From: Pectinophora gossypiella
Taxonomy: Eukaryota > Arthropoda > Insecta > Lepidoptera > Gelechiidae
Direction: 5' to 3'
Length of the DNA: 64,000 bases
Assembly (NCBI RefSeq): GCF_024362695.1
Contig: NC_065415.1
Location: 8,163,438 to 8,227,437 of the forward strand
Shown: in pieces, positions 45,244 to 57,601 of the stretch
How positions within the stretch are numbered: position 1 is the first letter of the stretch
How the letters are laid out: every line of letters starts with the position of its first letter
Notes under the pieces: model-generated
The model's database searches: none
Seen by the model: only the letters and a program-made list of their open reading frames with translations
Told to the model about the DNA's origin: nothing
Translations under genes and position numbers: made by a program

Positions 45244-46127
45244 ATGCCGGAGATAGGCCCTATGATGCGTGCACTGGAACTGCAGCGGCTGATCGAAGAC
45301 AAAGTGACCGAGTGGCGCGAGAGGTCAGCGCGGGTCGGCGGCCGCAGCGTGGCCGACTCTTATCAGCAGCCACTCAACTTCAAACGTCACACTAATAGAC
45401 GCAAGAACAGCGCTGAAATCAGCAGAATTATCGCAAAGTACTCAAAGCCCAACAAGAGGGCGGACGAGCGATACGTACTGCCGCAGTACACGCCAGAAAT
45501 AACCCCGGCGCGCCCCGCCAGACTCAAAAAGACTAACTTAAAATTATCCAAAAGCGAAGACAATCTCGCGAACATCGGCTGCTGTACCATGGATCCTTAC
45601 CCTGACCCGACGGAAGTCAAACCTCCGCCCCGCGGTCGGTTCAAGTACAACGCGAAGAGTTACGAGGACATCACCGCCTTCGCCGACATCGAGCACAGGA
45701 GAAAGAGTACAAACTTCGAAGAGAACAGTATATTGAATGCAAAGGTGATCAAGAATGACACGCGACCCAAACTTCACAGCATCGGCGAGAACTTTATGGC
45801 TACTGAGTTTAACGACAGTGCTTTAGAATTGAGACATAAATCGATTTTTTCTACATCGACTCCCATCTCAAACAGAAAAACGTGTCCAGTGGGTGATTCA
45901 GTGTCAGTGACTTTTGAAAGGTGCACCACTTACAATCCGAGTGATTTAAAAAAAGGTAGTTCGGAGCCGGATATCCTCAGTGTGAATAGCAGAGACTCTG
46001 TAGGGACATCAAAGACACTCGACTCGAAGAAGCGGTGGAAGTTGCTGAAGCAGCCGTTTCGGAAGGGCACTTTCGACTGCCTCATTCTATGGCGTGGAAA
46101 AAAACCAAACGTGGAAAAGAAATCAAG
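45244..46127 (+). CDS. Long alternative first coding exon (form A) of an unidentified large gene
   Basis: From ATG at 45244 (context AAACAAAATGC) the frame is open for 294 codons plus two bases to the donor AG/GTGAGG at 46128. The exon ends in phase 2, matching the shared exon at 62588, so the open frame's own stop six bases later is intronic. The protein is basic and Ser-rich, with an N-terminal helix (MMRALELQRLIEDKVTEWRE), motifs such as KSEDNL and SSEPDIL typical of phosphorylated scaffold proteins, and a basic C-terminal end (SKKRWKLLKQPFRKG). I do not recognise the family. In-frame codons before 45244 lack an ATG. Confidence 0.75.
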
Positions 46128-48497
46128 GTGAGGGTAACTATCTGTTTTTTATTACTGCTACCATGTTTGCACGTACTCAAGTTGCAATTTTATCCGTCGA
46201 TTTATTTATTTTACGGTTTCTTTCCGTTGGCTTGTTTACACTTTGTAAATAAATTACCGTTCACGAGTAAATAACTGCTCATCGATTTCTTTAGATATCT
46301 TCCTGGGAAGATAAAGTCTAGAATTAGTTTCTAGTTAATTAGGTCGTATGTTTGAACATGTGTGGATTGTTTTGATTAGAAGTATGCACTCGTGATTGCG
46401 TCGTGTAAATAATGAACTACTTAATTACAAGTAGCTGATGAGTGATTGTTTGGTCATTGACGTTATAAAAATGTGCTACTTAGTTGGTTATGTTATGCCA
46501 TAAGCCACTTCCGTTAACTATTTCCAAAACTCTTAACCCTAAAGACACTTCAATAATGTATGTAGGTACATATGTTTATATTATAAGGCCAGCACAATAA
46601 AAACAAATCAATATAACGATTACGTATATAGATGTAGACGAGACATGTAGGTACTTATAGTTAAAATGATTGTGGTGTCATTGCAAAAACAAGCTCAACA
46701 TTATGTTTAGTCGACCTTTAGTTGATTGCAATTAATGCATACAATATGATAGTAATAATGGTATAGTATGTACCTACACTTTATATTTTGCATGTACCAC
46801 GTCATTTAATAGGTACCCACTGTTTAACGACGTCCGTTGAAAAGTTATGGAATAACCACTGCGTCTTGGTGAGCTTTTAGCGTCCCGCGTGTCGTGAATA
46901 GTGGTCAAACAAGTTCATGCTCACAGGTACAATCATAGGTAGAGATACCCTCTCTAGGGAAACCCAATGGGCAATCTCCTCAGTCGCGGTTGCTATCCAG
47001 GTTCAATGTGAAACGGTATAACTATTCTCATTGGAAATACCAACTTTCTTCTTCTTATAGATGACTAAGCTAAGACACTTATCGTAGATTTACTGTTTGC
47101 AAGATGACTTTGATATATTTAAATTACCCGTGAAAGTTCAAACAGTTGTTTAAGTATTACTTATATGAATTTATCCTGTGCTGAATACCCCAATCATATT
47201 GCACTAATTTGGATTCCTTTTTGTGTATGTTTAAATGGTTTTGTGTGCATAAAGAGTTCCGGCTATATATTTATGCCATCTGCGGCAAATTTACAATAAG
47301 TCAAGTCAAAAAAAAGTGCAGTAAAGAATATTTTACTTGATTTACGACACGGTTCATCTGTCTTTGACATCGTGGAATTTCGTATGAAAAATAGTTACAA
47401 ATTGTCGTCTTGATATTTATGGGTTTTCCACTAGGTATCACGTACACCCGTCTTGTGTGCTAGTGACAGGTATAATAAACGAAATAAATGTGTGGTGTAA
47501 ATTGTACAAAGCTTTCCGATGAATGCAAATAATTTAGATACTTATGTTTTTGTTTGTTCCCTAATCATTCGCGTAGATTCATCATGCTGCATGAGTCACG
47601 TTACGGGTCCGAGTTTCTCCACCGACCGTAACATCCTGTGTGACCACAGCATGGTGTTGCATAGTGCTTTAGTTGATTTTTACTCTTTTTTCGTGTCAAT
47701 GACCACAACATAAACAACTACAAAAGCAAGTACCTTCAGGTGTATGATCACCAGCACTGCTAGGTAAAGAACTTTAGTAAAGTGCATGCAAAAGCCTACC
47801 TGATAAGGGAATCCTCGTCAGAATCAAAGGGTGTAACTGTATTAATGACTACCTGAAATTGGGAGGGGTTTTATTATATAACCTTCAGGACTTTCGGTTC
47901 TGTGTGTCAGATTTCACGTTAGGCTTCACGCATGATGTCAATGGGACGACTTATTGTAGTTTCTGGCATAGATTGCAAGGACCACATTTTCTCCATAGGT
48001 ATCCATTATTCAATAAAATAAAATTAAATATCCCACCTTGCAGACAACTGCGTTTTAAGGTGCGGAAGATTTTCCATTGTTTCACTGAATATTTCGCTCT
48101 ACCATATCTCTACTTTCCGCGGATAGCTTACGAACTTTAGCGCCGCGGCGCTACTAACGGAAAATATTGGAACTACGTTCATACAATGTATACGTATACG
48201 TAAGATTGAGGCGACTGTGGTTTGGCTGGGTTATTGTTGGTACTCCATGTATTGTACAGATGGCGTTACATGTACAAGAAAATCTTGTCGATATTGCATT
48301 GGGTTTTGTATTGCCTACAATAGTACCTACCTATACTACGATTGTTAGGCAAGTCAGGAAGGGAAGTTCTTTATTTAAATCAGTTACGTTCGGTTCCAAG
48401 GTTTTATGGTACCTACCTACCATTTTTATAACTGTACGCTCACCAAAACTTCGTCCATAATTTTTGAATTCATGTTTTATCATCAATTATTGTGATG

Positions 48498-48716
48498 TGC
48501 CTATCGGTGAAGGAAAACATCGTGAGAAAACCCACATTCCCGAGAAATGCGTTTCGGAGGTATGTGATCTAACCAGTATTGGGCTGGTTTTCCTTTCATG
48601 GGTTGGAAGGTCAGACAGGCAGTCGCTTCTGTAAAAAACCGGACCTGTAAAATCTTTAGATTAAAGCGGATTATGAAATATCCCGTTTTCACTAAGTATG
48701 ATAGGGAGATGATGAT
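48498..48716 (+). repeat. SINE-B body, tRNA-like head missing
   Basis: 'gtgaaggaaaacatcgtgag', 'gagaaatgcgtttcggagg', 'gacaggcagtcgcttctg' and a GATGATGATA tail match SINE-B at 11317-11658. Confidence 0.7.
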
Positions 48717-49088
48717 ACAATTTACGTACCTACTTCTATATTCGATGGAATGAACAAATATAAATCTATGTAAATAGCTGACTGTAAGTTATGTTACGGC
48801 CATTCATGGAAAAAACATAAAATCCCCCATCGGCAAGACCACCCTACACTTTACAAATTTTCCCTTGTAGCGAACTAAGTTTCATGAGTCATCATTGACT
48901 GATTCTAGTCAACTGCAGACTAGTGAGAATCGTCTTTTGTTTTGGCGGCCGTTAATTTTGACAGTGAGAAATTAAAACTACAAACAAGGTAGGTAGGTAC
49001 TTATCTATCCAAATATGCTTACATTAGTTAATTCACATTCTGTTGTGGCAAATGTTTATCTAGAAATTTGGACTGATTTCTTGGGTTG

Positions 49089-49235
49089 TACAGGGTGTTA
49101 GTGACATCGTAACAAATACTGAAGGAGATGATTCAGACCATGAAACTTCGAATTTTTTTTGTGTTTTTTAAAGCTATTTTCCGTTCCATACTTTTGCGAC
49201 GAAAAATTGCGCTTGATATCAACTCTCGAATCATG
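49089..49235 (+). mobile_element. ACAGGGTGTTAGTGACATCG repeat, copy 2
   Basis: Starts TACAGGGTGTTAGTGACATC and continues 'gtaacaaatactgaaggag', 'gatgattcagaccatga', and 'cttgatatcaactctcgaat'. It matches the reverse copy at 10070-10293 and likewise folds back. Confidence 0.65.
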
Positions 49236-49774
49236 GCCTGTTTTATACAGATTTTTAGATTATACAGTTTTTCAACACTTTGACATTTTGTCCATATGTT
49301 TGGTCCATGATTGGTCCCTTTCACTTATATAAAAATTGACCTTACTCTCTTTGTTTTGTGCTCTAACAAACAACGAATCAATTTCTTTTCTTCGCAGTCG
49401 AAAAATGTTCTCCACATCAATTTCTAATTACCAAAAAACCTAAGATGCCTTTGATCCACTTTCCTAGTATAAAGAATAAACATTGCAATGTATCTACTGA
49501 GCAATGTGCGGGCACTTACCTAAATTAGAGGTGAATTGACAAGCGTTGGTAACCGGCTGAGTAATACCGTGACCCTGAGTTGGTCCAGCGTGGCTGAAGT
49601 GCGGTTGTATAACATTAACATTATCATCATTACGAGCCGCGGTAGCCTTTCTAGCCTCATAATAATATCATGTCGTTTATGCTTGTTCAGCTTGCTTTTA
49701 GCTCAATGATTCAACTTGTGTACTATAGATACTTATCTAAGTACCTATTTAAAATCGGAAAAGGAAGGAATCGG

Positions 49775-49936
49775 AATCGGTTTAGTACGATCTACTCTGA
49801 ACCAGCGTGCGTGTATGAAGCGATTGATGAATGTGGAAGAAGCAAGAGAAGTGCGTCAGGATCGAAGCAAATGGAGTTCTATAGTCTCTGCTTACCCCGG
49901 TGGGAAATCGGCGTGAGTTTATGTATGTATGTATGT
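49775..49936 (+). mobile_element. 3' end of the RTE-like non-LTR retrotransposon
   Basis: One frame reads VRSTLNQRACMKRLMNVEE then DRSKWSSIVSAYPGGK, as at 14280-14483, then GCGTGAGTTTATGTATGTAT. It is 5'-truncated. Confidence 0.75.
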
Positions 49937-49984
49937 AAAATCGGAAAAGCGGGTCTTGTCTGACTTGAAAGTTTCTAATCTAAT

Positions 49985-50223
49985 CTAACTTACAAGATCC
50001 CACTGCTGGGAAAAGGCTTCCTTTCCTCTTTCCATTTTTCGCGATCCTGTGCGTACTCCGGACAAGCGTCCAAGTCCTCACGCCACCTCTTTCGAGGTTT
50101 ATCACGGCGCCTATACCCTTCATGAGGCACAAAATGCATGACGATCCGTGCCCACCGCTCAGGGTGCATGCGACAAACATGTCCGGCCCAATTCCTTTTA
50201 AGCCTGGCGGCTTCACGTCCCAC
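49985..50223 (-). pseudogene. C-terminal remnant of a different non-LTR retrotransposon ORF
   Basis: The 77-aa minus frame has RLKRNWAGHVCRMHPERWA and PRKRWREDLDACPEYAQDR, the usual C-terminal end of a LINE reverse-transcriptase ORF in arthropods. No RT core is present upstream; this is a dead fragment. Confidence 0.7.
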
Positions 50224-53200
50224 AACAGCGATTGCAGTTTTTGAACGCTTATTGTCTTGAAAGTTTTATTTTACAAAAAAAAACACCCGTTATTCTGTGA
50301 TTACAATTAAAACTACAAACAAACACTACAGGACGGTAGCGTCATATTACTGATAATTATTTTTGCGCAGAAAGAATGAATTTGTGCTGTAGGGGAAATA
50401 AGTGAAAATAAGAGGAATTTCTTCTTAAAGTGATGCGATATTTAACTCGCATTTTCAAGCCTGAACCTGCTGTCAGGAACTTTACGATCGTTTTGATATA
50501 TCAAATAAAGATCGTCAAGAAATGATTAAGTATCCCGTCGCACTCAGATACCTTTGAACAGAGGCTGATTCATCAGACCATCACCTCATAACGATGCGTT
50601 TAAGATAAATGTTTATGCTTAGTAGTTACGCGTTCGGCCACATGCATCCTATTAAAACAGTCGTCTTTATGCCTAAGACAACATGTTTCTTGTTTACCCA
50701 GTTGAGTAGGCATTTGCAAGACAATTTTGATCAATTACTCAATAGGCAATTATTCCCTCTTTAAGATAATAGCGCCACCGATGCGGCTGGTATTAACAAT
50801 CTATTGTTTCGTTTAGGATTGTTAGGTATTTTCTCTGGGAGATTTCCCGAGATAAATTACCTAACACAATATACGTGCTATTAAGTAACAATTATTTTTG
50901 TAATTGCGTAATTTAATTTAATTACTTGAACATGATGTGTAGTCTGGAAAAATCTTAGAATATGTTGATTTGTAGGAATTATGCCGGATGGAATATAATT
51001 CCACATTAAACAAAAACAATTTCACACTGTCGTACGTATTTAGCGCTATTAGCATAACTTTTATCACAGTGGTAATGTTTATCTTGTGCATACTCGTTGA
51101 CATTTGTATTATTGTATAACGCCTTTCCTTTGTGCTGAAAACCTGTATACATGTGAACCTACAGTTACATCAAAGTCACATCAAAGCCTGTAATGAAACT
51201 AGTATACCTAGTATATATATATTTACGAATTTCCTAGACACTGTACTAGTTTTCTTGTCCGTACAAGACAAAACGATACCTAGATACCAGTACAAAACGA
51301 TTGCTAGAGTACCTAGCTGTACTTACAAAACTCGCTCGACGTAGAGGGAAAATAAAGCGAACGCAGCGTATGGAAACGCGACGTCAAACCACTCACTATA
51401 AAGAGACTAATGTACGGGAATCGACGTTCGGAGGCTCGCTGTAAACGCCATAATTCCCCCTTACGACCTTACCACTAAGGAACATCTTCACAGCTCCTTG
51501 TTGCGTTACGTGACGTAGATAAAATAAAAATAAAGTCTCCAACTTCAATCTTAATGCCCAACTCAATAACTACATAATATTTTCTATTTTAGTTATTGGC
51601 TCTATGTAGGCTATAAACAGCTTTCCGGTGTTTTCTTCTGTGGTAGGTATTAAATCGATGAAATATTTTTCTAATTAGGTAGGTACTTACTTCTTTGTCA
51701 ATTCAAGATCTAATTAATGCGATGTTTCTTATGTTCTACTCGTATAATGTTCTCTGTATAAGGATACTTATATTGACAATATGGATAATTCTAGTGTGAT
51801 TATTCTTCCAGGTTTTATTGAAATATAAGATGTTTTGTCATTTACTTTGGCATAATAATATATTCCACTTATGCAAATGATCTGCCTACTGTCAGTCTGC
51901 AAATAGTCATGTGTTGCATATTAGTAACTCAATGAATAAGTTAGTCATTGTCATTCTCTGACTCCTACATTGGCTGTGTCTACTTGTTTGGTAGGTACCT
52001 ATAATAATACTGGTATCTTAGGAGCTTGTGCGTTTCTTTAGCTTGAGTCTTAAATCTTTGGTACATTTATCGCATACCTACTGTTTTTCATGGAAGTCTT
52101 TAAGTTGGTTGCACAACTTGGTTGCCATTCTCTAAAATTATGGACACCACACAAAAAGCAGCTACAGGTTGGTCTTCTCTGCTCGCTGGGATACCTAACA
52201 GTGTGATTAACGTTGGAAACCAACCAATACTAGGCTTCTGACGACTTGAGGTTCTGTCATCCTCCCCTGATAGGGATCGTAGGCCTTATATCAAACTCAA
52301 AAATATCATTATTCATTAAGTAACAAGTTCCACTTTTTATTGTCAATTTTTACATAAATATATTTTATGTCGAACGTCTCATCCGCCTTCAACTACCGTA
52401 GTTTCTCACAACTGTATAGCCGAGGAAAGTAACTGCAAGAAAAGCCTCGGCACAGGGCCCTAGATGTTCACAATTTCCCATGCTTTCCTATCTTCTAAAT
52501 CATACACCTTATTATATCTTTTTACTAAGTTTTTGTTTAATCACTGAGTTACTTATCATAGAATTAAGATACCTATTTTCCCCTTTTGGTTTAATAGGTA
52601 AATTACGTTATCATTCTGAGTCATAACATTAAATTATATGACAAGAGAACTAAGCCGGTCTTGGGATCATGATCAACAAACCTGAAATCAGGGTTTGTTT
52701 ATCGGGTTTTCCAACAGCTTGCACGCAACATGTTGCTCTTTGTCGCACGTAACAATTCTTAGTTTGTTTGGTTCCGTATGTTTACGTACGTAAGTATATT
52801 TTTGTAGAGTATGAACATAAATAATAACAACGCATAACGCATCAATTTATTAAGGAAAAACCAAACCTCGAGTCAAGGCCAAACCGTGATTATAACTCCG
52901 TATCTGTGTGAAAAATCAGGAATATTTTTTTCTTTCTTGACTTCTGGCCGTAAAACCACACGTTCTGCGTTATCACGTCTCGTCGTAAAAAGGTTTCCGT
53001 GACTCAACCTTGGATCTCTAAAAAACTAGAGTAGTTAAACCTCACGCAAACAAATGCTGGGACCGCATGAAGCATTCTTAGCCAGTCACCGACAATCCGC
53101 GTAACGCGAAGCCTGAAAATTCAGACATTATTAAGTACCTACTTCATAATATTTTTTCCTTCATAAATATTATCTTTTTACCTACTAATGTATGTTCCTA

Positions 53201-53259
53201 GTCGAACGATTAACTGTTTATTGTGATAAGAGATAATTTTCAGTGAAAATATTGTGAAA

Positions 53260-53339
53260 ATGGATAAAAGAGTACAGGAAGACCCTTGGAAATTCCTGTA
53301 CAAGAAGTTGCAAGAGAAAGACATCATAAGCTCGAGGAA
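53260..53339 (+). CDS. Short alternative first coding exon (form B)
   Basis: ATG at 53260 (GTGAAAATGG, good context) encodes MDKRVQEDPWKFLYKKLQEK and six further residues to the donor GAA/GTAAGC at 53340, phase 2. The phase matches the shared exon at 62588, restoring a Lys codon at the joint. WKFLYKKLQ resembles WKGFYDKLQ of exon C, which suggests the two exons are duplicates. The exon's conservation and expression are not known. Confidence 0.6.
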
Positions 53340-54177
53340 GTAAGCGTTGTTTTTTTTCATAATTTCTAAATGAGCTTTTTATACTGAATCTAACTATGGG
53401 CACTTAATCATGGACTTCTACGTTTTTAAAAATTTCGGCACATTATCAATATTATGAAATAATTTCCTCACAAAACAATGAAATTAATCAATGAGTATAA
53501 AAACTGCATATTTTTCCCATCACGTGTCTCTACTGTTGAGTGTTCTTAAAATTTGGATATTTCCCCATACTAATTGAGTAAACGTATTGTCTAGGTTAGG
53601 TATATTTTTACACTATAAAACTTTGCACAGCGTTTAAAAAGCGTTGCAAAATCAGTGTTGTATTTATTCCCTAAAGATCGGGAAGAAGATAACTTAGAAA
53701 AACTTTTGTGTACAAAACATACTGCCTTTTTCCAACTTATGGCTTTTCTTTTTCGTAACTCATCCTTCAGACGGAATACACTCCACGTTGCTCCACATTT
53801 TATAGCAATTTATCACGAAGTTTCTGGACATTTGAGCTTCTAGTTTTTATCCTCATTGCCTCAAAGGTTTCTTGAGTGAGAAATACATTAACTTAATTGA
53901 ATTATTTTTAACAGTTTTAGATACTTATGCGCTATGAATTAATACCGATCGAAGTAGGTAACTTAAATATCGGGTGAGCAGCCCACCCCCATTTGTCCAG
54001 CCAAGAAGATGATGTTAACTTTATAGTTTGATTTGCCTCAGATGACGATAACGTCATCAATAAGTCACGTCAAAAAAAGTACCTACAAGTCGCGCGTGGG
54101 TTGTATTAAGTTCATAGCTACCTATTAAGTATGCGACATTTCTTATTGTATTCATGTAAGATATGGAAACAGCCGCG

Positions 54178-54335
54178 CTTCCGTGCTTCGGAAGGCACGT
54201 TAAGCCGTTGGTCCCGGCTGCATCAGCAGTCATCAGGCATTGGGCCCGCGTGGTGGTTTAAGGCCCGATCTCCCTATCCATTTATAGGGAAGGCCCGTGC
54301 CCCAGCAGTGGGGACGGTAATGGGCTGGTGATGAT
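54178..54335 (+). repeat. Retroelement tail, reverse relative of 21178-21345
   Basis: 'cgtgcttcggaaggcacgtt', 'ccgttggtcccggctgcat', 'gcccgatctccctatcc' and 'ccccagcagtggggacg' match the earlier copy in inverse orientation. Confidence 0.65.
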
Positions 54336-54963
54336 GAAGATATGGAAACAGTATCACCGTTTTGGTTTAAGCTGCAAACTGTATCTGCAGTCACAATTCC
54401 ATTCAGAATTATTTAAACTTATACTTTCGTTTCCGGTCAATAAATAAATTGCTTATTCAATGAAGCAATAATTTTCCGTACCTTCAACTTTCCCATTACG
54501 AATTCACAGACCATGAGGGGCAAGTCTAAATTTTATTTTATTCAGATTTAGTCACATGTAAGTATTCATTTGCCATCAAAAAACAATGGCTTGTTTCATT
54601 TTTTAGCTATTTAAAAGCACACAAGCAGCATTGTGTTAAAACAAAAGCACATTATAAAAAACAGCCTTGGGTTTTAGTGTGTCCCGGCGGAGCCTCGACC
54701 GGCCAAGGCCTTGATGTTTTAATGAACTTTGCGTCACTTGTCTAATGCCCTGCCCTGATATCACCTTATCTTGCCGAACGAACATAGCTGCCAAAGTCGC
54801 GGCCCGCGATTTATTTAGGTACGGGTATGATACAATTTCACGCCTATACACCGCTAGGGTAGGGAAACATGGTAATATTTTTCCCTACCTTCTTTTATTT
54901 ATTATTATTAGATAGTATTTCATTATTAGATCTTTTGACAACCCCTACGTGAAAACATGATCT

Positions 54964-55045
54964 AAAAGCCTACACCTGACTTATACGACTCCATTTTCCT
55001 CCTCTAGGGGGAAATGGGGGGGGGGGGTGTAGGTTTTAGGTACTT
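54964..55045. repeat. Inverted repeat around a 12-G run
   Basis: 'aaaagcctacacc' at the left pairs with 'ggtgtaggtttt' at the right (about 65 bp apart). The right arm is preceded by G5AAATG12 (55009-55027), a possible G-quadruplex or an assembly-sensitive homopolymer. Confidence 0.45.
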
Positions 55046-55578
55046 ACGTGTAAAGGAAATACTAAATACTTAAGCCAAAAAGTAAATTGAGATTGATTTT
55101 TGAACATCATAGACTGGCTTCTATTTCTAGATTGGCTTTTTATAAATTAAATCAAATCAATTTATTTGCGAGAACACATAAAATTCAAAAATGTGGTAAA
55201 ATAATTTAAATAACTTTAATTACTTTAATATATATTTTTTTATAATTTATCCTTGAACCCGTGAAATACCCAATTCAGTAATAACAACCCTGACACCACC
55301 GATACCGACTGAACGATAAAAGAAAAGAATTTAGAATTTATGTTTATTATATAGGTTTGTTTATTTCGTTGAACACCCCTGCTGAGGCGTACTGTAGCCT
55401 GTATAGGTAGTAGGTAAATACACCGGAGATAACGTCTAAAGTTAACCTATGATGATGAAGAGTAAACAACTGTGATTAAGTTGCTCGGCTCCTTATCTTC
55501 ATTTATCTAACGTGTACCTAGAATACCTAGCCGTATAAATGCAGCTTTACGCAATTCCTATTCATATTTATAAAATGT

Positions 55579-55665
55579 CTGTTATCCATGAAATTAGAAG
55601 GTTAAACGAAGGCCAATTTTACAGCGTCACCTATATTTCTTTTTTGGGGAACGTAGCCTGGAAAG
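55579..55665. repeat. Dispersed repeat (AAATTAGAAGGTTAAACGAAGG family)
   Basis: 'catgaaattagaaggttaaa' plus 'cacctatatttcttttttgg' recurs at 59795-59855, and the 'ggggaacgtagcctgg' part also at about 28650-28665. Confidence 0.5.
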
Positions 55666-56205
55666 GGCTTTTTGGCGGGAAACGGGAACGGGACAGTTGC
55701 TTTCTTCATTGAATAATCTAAATAATTAATACGAAGTGGTGTTTTGTGGTTAATGATCGCATTAACTTAATGTGCCTTGACTTAATGTGCCATATTGAAG
55801 GGTTGCCAATATGCTTGGGTAGGTATGTACCTAATACTAGCTTCTAGCCCGCGACCTTGTCCGCATGGCCATTGGTTATCGAGCGCAGCACGTTTTTCCA
55901 TCCCCTTTCCATCTACTTGGAGATGACATCCGGGATAAAAGCTATCCTATGTTCTTCCCTAAGTCTGAAACTATTTCTATACATCAATCTATACATCTAA
56001 ATCAGTTCATTGGTTTTAGTGTGTAAATATTAGTGTGGAGAATAGCATAGATAGGTACAATCAAAGAGCAAAAGTGCAGTCACTGAGCCCAGCAAATTAT
56101 TTGTAAACAGTGGTGAAATTATGAACCATTAGTTGTCATAATTATAAAATATATGTTTTTGTAGTTGGTTTTGATCTATTACAGAAACGACATGTAACCA
56201 GTAGG

Positions 56206-56361
56206 CTCTGCACGGTAACCGCCCCGCGCGCGGCGCGATTTATATCGAGGCCTTCGACCAATAGCCGTTTGACGTCCATCTACGTAGATAGCATTTGTGT
56301 CGTTTATTCGTCGAACCGCTCAATATAATTCGCGCCGCGCGCGGTGCGGTTGTCATGCAGA
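56206..56361. mobile_element. GC-ended foldback MITE (copy 2, intact)
   Basis: Left arm CTCTGCACGGTAACCGCCCC with GCGCGCGGCGCG and TTTATATCGAGG; right arm inverse, ending GCGGTTGTCATGCAGA. The centre TCTACGTAGA is a perfect palindrome. A CCAAT box (GACCAATAG) lies in the left arm. It aligns in antiparallel with 11970-12099. Confidence 0.8.
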
Positions 56362-56876
56362 CCCGACAGGAGGTCTTAAGTGCAACCAGTTAATTTATTA
56401 CTTTGTAAGAAACAGATTGGACTTTTGCACCTTATCGTACTTATTGCCAAAACACTGGAACAAATAGTTTGGTATGCAGATTGCATGATGAAGTTTACTG
56501 ACGTTTGGCAAAATATCATTAGGTATCCAACTGTTTTGAAGACTTTAAATGGGTATTTTTTTTACGAAGGCATTAATCAAGACATGCTATGCTTCTATTA
56601 TCTTATTCAATCAATCAATAATACTTTATTGCACAACGACATACAAAGGATATAAACGAATACGAATAAAAACATAGGTACAATAGGCGGCCTTATTGCT
56701 AAATAGCAATTTCTGCCAGGCAACCTTAGGGTGAAAGAAGTCTTATTTTTCCTAATGAATAATTTAATATCAGTAAAATAATTTCCAGACACGATTTCTA
56801 TGGTTAATCAGTAGGTACATACAACAAAAGGAGCTTACCTGTATTTATTTTAATGCATACTTACGTTAATTACCTA

Positions 56877-57601
56877 CTAGCTTTTCCCGCGGCTTCGCTC
56901 GCATTAAATTCGGGGTAATATGGTTCCCCTTTTAAAATGTACTAATTTTTAGCTTCCTACCTTGAAAACTGCGAAAAGACCCATATAAAATACCATCCCC
57001 TCTTTGAATGGGTTGGGGGTAGGATTTCAAAAAAAAATGATGCACTATTTTTTGTTAGTCACAATTCCACAAACAGTCCGCATAGGTACCAATTTTTAGC
57101 TTTCTATCTTGAAAATTGCGGAATGCTCCATACAAACTTCCACCGAGACAAAAAGTACCAAGTAACAACCTCCGTGGTCTAGTGGTTAGAGCGTTAGGCT
57201 CACGATCTGGAGGTCCGGGTTCGATTCCCGATGGGGACATTGTCGAAATCACTTTGTGAGACTGTCCTTTGTTTGGTATTTGGACTTTTCAGGCTTGAAT
57301 CACCTGATTGTCCGAAAAAGTAAGATGATTCCGTGCTTCGGAGGGCACGTTAAGCCGTTGGTCCCGGCTATTAGCCGTAAAAACACCTCCACCAACCCGC
57401 ATTGGAGCAGCGTGGTGGAGTATGCTCCATACCCCCTCCGGTTGATTGAGGGGAGGCCTGTGCCCAGCAGTGGGACGTATATAGGCTGTTTATGTTATGT
57501 TATGTTATGTGTGACTCTCCATCCCTTCAACTATCTCGTTTACCAAAACAAACAAACAGACAGACACACATACACTTTCTCATTTATAATATTAGTATGG
57601 A
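56877..57601 (-). mobile_element. Non-autonomous Helitron, minus strand, with a SINE inside
   Basis: Read on the minus strand it starts TCCATACTAATATTATAAAT and ends with a GC hairpin (GCGAGCGAAGCCGCGG) then GAAAAGCTAG, with a T beyond. It is flanked A/T as Helitrons are. A SINE-A copy (57168-57510) interrupts it. Inside are two related segments, each with 'aatttttagctt', about 160 bp apart. Confidence 0.8.
57168..57510 (+). mobile_element. Full-length SINE-A nested in the Helitron
   Basis: Has the tRNA-like A and B boxes, the body and a (TATGT)n tail, nearly identical to 19252-19587. The 125-aa plus and 65-aa minus frames across it are repeat artefacts. Confidence 0.85.

Larger units (their letters stand above)
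46128..53259 (+). other. Intron between alternative first exons A and B
   Basis: About 7 kb with a SINE-B copy (48498-48716), an ACAGGGTGTTAG repeat (49089-49235), LINE tails (49775-50225) and otherwise AT-rich DNA without named elements. The frames at 47519-48460 show no domain. An acceptor-like TTTTCAG ending at 53242 may begin exon B. Confidence 0.45.

Noticed and set aside
47519..48460. Cluster of 64-97-aa plus-strand frames
   Set aside because: They show no domain, codon pattern or splice sites; AT-rich intronic DNA gives such frames by chance.
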